DNA of 8,141 nucleotides from an uncultured Myxococcales bacterium (lineage in GTDB: Bacteria > Myxococcota_A > Bradymonadia > Bradymonadales > Bradymonadaceae): NCBI GenBank assembly GCA_913058025.1, contig CAJXPN010000146.1:1-8141 (forward strand), written 5' to 3'. Numbering within the stretch: position 1 is the first letter of the stretch; every line of letters begins with the position of its first letter. Both the position numbers and the translations under genes were made by a program. The notes under the pieces are model-generated. The model saw only the letters and a list, made by a program, of their open reading frames with translations. It did not search any database and was not told the origin of the DNA. Positions 5,931 to 8,141 of the stretch are shown in pieces.

Positions 5931-7193
5931 TCACTGCTCCTCGGCGTGTGCCGCGGGGTCTGTGGCGGTGGTGCGGTTCGCGTCGGCGAGCAACTCGGCG
6001 ACGTTGCGCATGACGGCGAGCTCGATCTCCTCGCGCCCCTCGCGGGCGACGCGCCGGGAGTTGATCATGAGGACGCGAGGGGGCGTGGCGTCGACGAAGG
6101 CGGCGTGGGTCATCTCGTTCTCGGCGAGCAGCGCGAGGATCTGTTGGGCGGCGAAGCCGTGCTCGTCGCGCTCGCGCTCGCCGCGGAGCCAGGCGTCGCG
6201 GGCGACGCCGTGGGGTACGCGTGAGAAGAGCGCGCAGACGCCGGGGACGTCGTAGGTGTCCGGGTCGAGCGCGGCGGTGGCGAGCTCGCCGCGGGCGCTG
6301 GCCTCGGCGAGGAAGGCGTCGAGGTCGTGTGTGTCGGCGTCGGAGAGCCAGCGGACGAAGCGCGACTCGGAGCTCGACGCGCGCATGGCGCGGGCGCGGG
6401 AGAGGATCTGGTAGGTCAGGACGACGGCGCCGAGGATGGCGATGAGCTGGTAGCCGAAGGCGCGGTCCGAGCTCGGCGAGAGCATCCAGAGCAGGCCCGC
6501 GAGCGCGATCGCCTGGGCGGCCATGGTGAGCAGCTCGAAGGCCACGCGGAGCTTGCGGTCGCCGGCGTCTTGGTAGCGGACGTTGATGTAGACGAACGCG
6601 AGCGCGGCGATCGCGCCCCAGCGCTGCCCGAGGAAGGCGGCCTCGTCGACGAACTCGGTGAGCATCAGCGGGACCATCGCCCAGAACGCGACGACGGTGG
6701 CCTCGGCGATGCGGCGCTCGCCAGGGAACAGCCCTCGCCTCGAGCGCGCGAGCAGCATGTACGTGATCGTGGCGTAGTAGATGCCCATGAAGCCGATGAA
6801 GGGGAAGAGCGCGGCGGGCGTGTGGGGGAAGGTCGAGTTGAGCGAGAGCGCGAAGAAGATCGCGCACCCGATGGAGGTGTAGATCTTGAACCAGCGTGGC
6901 GCGTGGCGCCTCAGCATCCGCTCGCAGTAGAGCAGGAAGATCAGCGGGAGCGTCGTGACGCACAGGTTGATGCAGCGGTCGAGCCAGATCAGGTCGGGTC
7001 GCAGCCATGTCGAGGCGCGGAAGAGGAGCGCGCCGCAGGTGAGCGCGAGGAAGGTCTCGAGGGTGCCCTCGAGCACGCTGCGGGCCTCCTGGCGGCGCAG
7101 CGCGCCCCAGAGGATGCCGACGCCGGCGGCGCCGACGGCGCAGCCGATGGCGTTGGCGAGGGCCTGAGGTTCATATTGGGAGAGGAGCGACAC
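5931..7193 (-). CDS. Polytopic membrane protein with cytoplasmic C-terminal domain, family not recognised
   Basis: 420 residues. By eye there are 7-9 membrane segments in the first 265 residues, roughly at 10-30, 42-60, 73-91, 103-121, 126-148, 165-182, 192-205, 220-238 and 246-264. Positive loops (RRQEAR 33-38, RMLRRHAPR 92-100, RSRRG 150-154, RARAMR 266-271) support an inside C-terminus. Residues about 272-420 form a soluble acidic/basic domain with no motif I know. The 'N-terminal 7TM plus cytoplasmic tail' layout recalls 7TM sensor receptors, but that is only a shape comparison. The start is GTG at 7193-7191, 6 bases after the E1 stop, with GGGAGG (complement of 7204-7209) 10 bases upstream and no other plausible start nearby. 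It is translationally linked to both neighbours, so it should work with them as membrane anchor, transporter or sensor. Function unknown. Confidence 0.87.
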   Translation of the reverse strand: MSLLSQYEPQALANAIGCAVGAAGVGILWGALRRQEARSVLEGTLETFLALTCGALLFRASTWLRPDLIWLDRCINLCVTTLPLIFLLYCERMLRRHAPRWFKIYTSIGCAIFFALSLNSTFPHTPAALFPFIGFMGIYYATITYMLLARSRRGLFPGERRIAEATVVAFWAMVPLMLTEFVDEAAFLGQRWGAIAALAFVYINVRYQDAGDRKLRVAFELLTMAAQAIALAGLLWMLSPSSDRAFGYQLIAILGAVVLTYQILSRARAMRASSSESRFVRWLSDADTHDLDAFLAEASARGELATAALDPDTYDVPGVCALFSRVPHGVARDAWLRGERERDEHGFAAQQILALLAENEMTHAAFVDATPPRVLMINSRRVAREGREEIELAVMRNVAELLADANRTTATDPAAHAEEQ

Positions 7194-7199
7194 GACGTC

Positions 7200-8072
7200 T
7201 CAACCTCCCGTCATCTTGCGCAGCACGCGCGAGGCGATGGCGCGGCGGACGGCGGCGACGGGTGCGGAGTAGGGGCGCTCGACCTTGAGCGACCAGGGCT
7301 GGAAGAAGTAGCCGCGGCAGTCGGTGGTGGGCTTGTTGAGCAGGAGCTTGATGACCTCGTAGGCCATGAGGTTGCCGGTGGTGATGACCATGGGCGCGAA
7401 CGACATGCGCGCGCGGGTGCCGGCGACCATCTCGCCGGCGACGTCCATGTCGACCGCCTCGGCCGAGGAGGAGTGGACGAGGACGTAGAGGATCTCGGCG
7501 CCCTTGGCGCCGTCGATTTGAGCGTCGGTGAGCTCGGTCCAGGGGGTCCCGAGCGTGGGCGAGCCGAGGCGCTCCTCGGGGCGAGGGTCGCGGGGGCCGA
7601 CGACGATGGCCGAGGGCAGCGGCGAGGTGTACGCGTCGATGACGGTGCAGCCGTGGGCCTTGGCGCGGCGGTAGAGGTGGACGCCGGCGGCGATGTCGTC
7701 CATGCCGTTGACCACGATGTCGTGCCGCTCGAGGATGTCCTCGAGGTGGTCTGGCCACTCACGACCGAAGACGGTGATGTCGGCGCCGGGGTTGATCTTG
7801 AGGGCCTGCTCGCGGGTGCTCTCGGCCTTGTCGGAGCCGAGGGTGTCGAGCGTGGCGAATACCTGCCGGTTGAGGTTGGAGACCTCGAAGTCGTCGAAGT
7901 CGGCGATGGTGAACGAGCCGACGCCCGCGCGCACGAGCGACTGCATGCACGCGCCGCCCATGCCGCCGACGCCGCAGATGAAGACGCTGCCGTCGCGCAG
8001 CGCCTGCTGCTCCTCGGCGGTCACGAAGCCGATGTTTCGTGTAGTCATCTCGGCGTAGTCGAAGGCGGACAT
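7200..8072 (-). CDS. ThiF/MoeB/HesA-family E1-like adenylyltransferase
   Basis: 290 residues from the ATG at 8072. The Rossmann-type ATP-binding fold shows the glycine loop 'GVGGMGG' (34-40), the acidic strand end 'ADFDDFEVSNLNRQ' (57-70, with Asp58 and the Asn/Arg of SNLNRQ that contact ATP in this family), Lys82, and the Asp pair 125-126 in 'VVNGMDD'. Family members adenylate a C-terminal carboxylate: ThiS or MoaD, ubiquitin-like proteins, or a peptide in some natural-product pathways. Cysteines are only at 33, 42, 142 and 252. None forms a CxxC zinc pair, and none lies at 160-190 where the catalytic cysteine loop usually sits. The frame is open 17 codons further to 8123, but those codons come from adapter sequence (8095 onward); AGGAG at the complement of 8081-8085 supports the start at 8072. 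It is first in an operon with the membrane protein and the GNAT. Substrate unknown. Confidence 0.93.
   Translation of the reverse strand: MSAFDYAEMTTRNIGFVTAEEQQALRDGSVFICGVGGMGGACMQSLVRAGVGSFTIADFDDFEVSNLNRQVFATLDTLGSDKAESTREQALKINPGADITVFGREWPDHLEDILERHDIVVNGMDDIAAGVHLYRRAKAHGCTVIDAYTSPLPSAIVVGPRDPRPEERLGSPTLGTPWTELTDAQIDGAKGAEILYVLVHSSSAEAVDMDVAGEMVAGTRARMSFAPMVITTGNLMAYEVIKLLLNKPTTDCRGYFFQPWSLKVERPYSAPVAAVRRAIASRVLRKMTGG
7204..7209 (-). promoter_or_regulatory. Ribosome binding site deciding the GTG start of the membrane protein
   Basis: GGGAGG on the minus strand lies inside the last codons of the E1-like gene and 10 bases before GTG at 7193. Its position inside the upstream gene implies coupled translation. 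Confidence 0.6.
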
Positions 8073-8080
8073 GGTGGGGG

Positions 8081-8085
8081 CTCCT
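8081..8085 (-). promoter_or_regulatory. Ribosome binding site of the E1-like gene
   Basis: AGGAG on the minus strand lies 8 bases before the ATG at 8072. It fixes the true start against the longer, adapter-derived frame. Only 22 bases of genomic sequence remain upstream of the ATG, so the operon promoter is not in the window. Confidence 0.8.
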
Positions 8086-8094
8086 GTGTGGGGC

Positions 8095-8141
8095 CTGTCT
8101 CTTATACACATCTCCGAGCCCACGAGACAGGCAGAAATCTC
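8095..8141. other. Untrimmed Illumina Nextera adapter with i7 index (artefact)
   Basis: 8095-8113 is the 19-base Tn5 mosaic end CTGTCTCTTATACACATCT. 8114-8128 is CCGAGCCCACGAGAC, the rest of the Nextera read-2 adapter. 8129-8136 is AGGCAGAA, which matches Nextera i7 index N703. 8137-8141 is ATCTC, the first bases of the P7 flow-cell part. The organism's sequence therefore ends at 8094. In the minus-strand frame the adapter produces the peptide MGSEMCIRDR, a known contaminant signature in protein databases. Confidence 0.98.

Noticed and set aside
5931..5942. Shared ending Glu-Glu-Gln-stop in the membrane protein and the acyltransferase, suggesting a duplicated terminus
   Set aside because: Only four codons match, the upstream sequences are unrelated, and GAGGAG is explained in one case as the ribosome site of the next gene. 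Probably chance.
4825..6255. Plus-strand open frame of 476 codons over the acyltransferase gene and the end of the membrane-protein gene
   Set aside because: Despite its length it spans two genes antisense, ignores the gene boundary, and has shadow composition. The GNAT and membrane features on the minus strand are specific.
5926..7008. Upstream extension of the acyltransferase frame, giving a 747-residue protein
   Set aside because: The extra 361 residues are Arg/Pro/His-rich and overlap the membrane-protein gene out of frame. Family similarity begins right at Met at 5925.
8073..8123. 17-residue N-terminal extension of the E1-like protein
   Set aside because: It is mostly encoded by adapter sequence. 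The ribosome site AGGAG sits inside it, 8 bases before the ATG at 8072.

Overview
The window is GC-rich bacterial DNA. G or C dominates third codon positions and long spurious open frames run antisense to the genes. Codon style and gene content (lipoprotein, GAF signalling protein, ThiF-type E1, polytopic membrane protein) fit Myxococcota or another deltaproteobacterial-type genome. That placement is inference; there is no rRNA or other marker gene here. The sequence looks like a short draft contig. Its left end cuts a gene, and its right end (8095-8141) is not genomic but an Illumina Nextera adapter plus an i7 index.

Layout, left to right. (1) 1-1541, minus: a large putative lipoprotein with its C-terminus beyond the window edge. 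(2) 1585-2781, minus: a GAF-domain protein with a degenerate histidine-kinase-like C-terminal half, 43 bases upstream of the lipoprotein and probably co-transcribed with it. (3) 2782-2964: the only substantial intergenic region, a divergent promoter region with an 8-base direct repeat spaced 21 bases. (4) 2965-3858, plus: a LysR-family regulator with a GTG start. (5) 3881-4702, minus: a membrane-anchored phosphodiester-glycosidase/DUF2233 protein, convergent with the LysR gene. (6) 4765-8072, minus: a tight three-gene operon transcribed in the order ThiF/E1-like adenylyltransferase, polytopic membrane protein with a cytoplasmic tail, and a two-part GNAT-superfamily acyltransferase, with gaps of only 6 and 5 bases.

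How the genes may work together. The LysR gene is divergent from the GAF-pseudokinase/lipoprotein pair, the classical arrangement for a LysR regulator and its target. The E1-like/membrane/GNAT trio is the best candidate for an uncharacterised system. An E1-type enzyme would activate a carboxylate by adenylation, a GNAT would transfer an acyl group, and a membrane protein joins them in one translationally linked unit. The E1 lacks both the CxxC zinc pairs and a cysteine in the usual catalytic loop. No ubiquitin-like or precursor-peptide gene is visible, and the upstream side is lost at the adapter, so the substrate is unknown.
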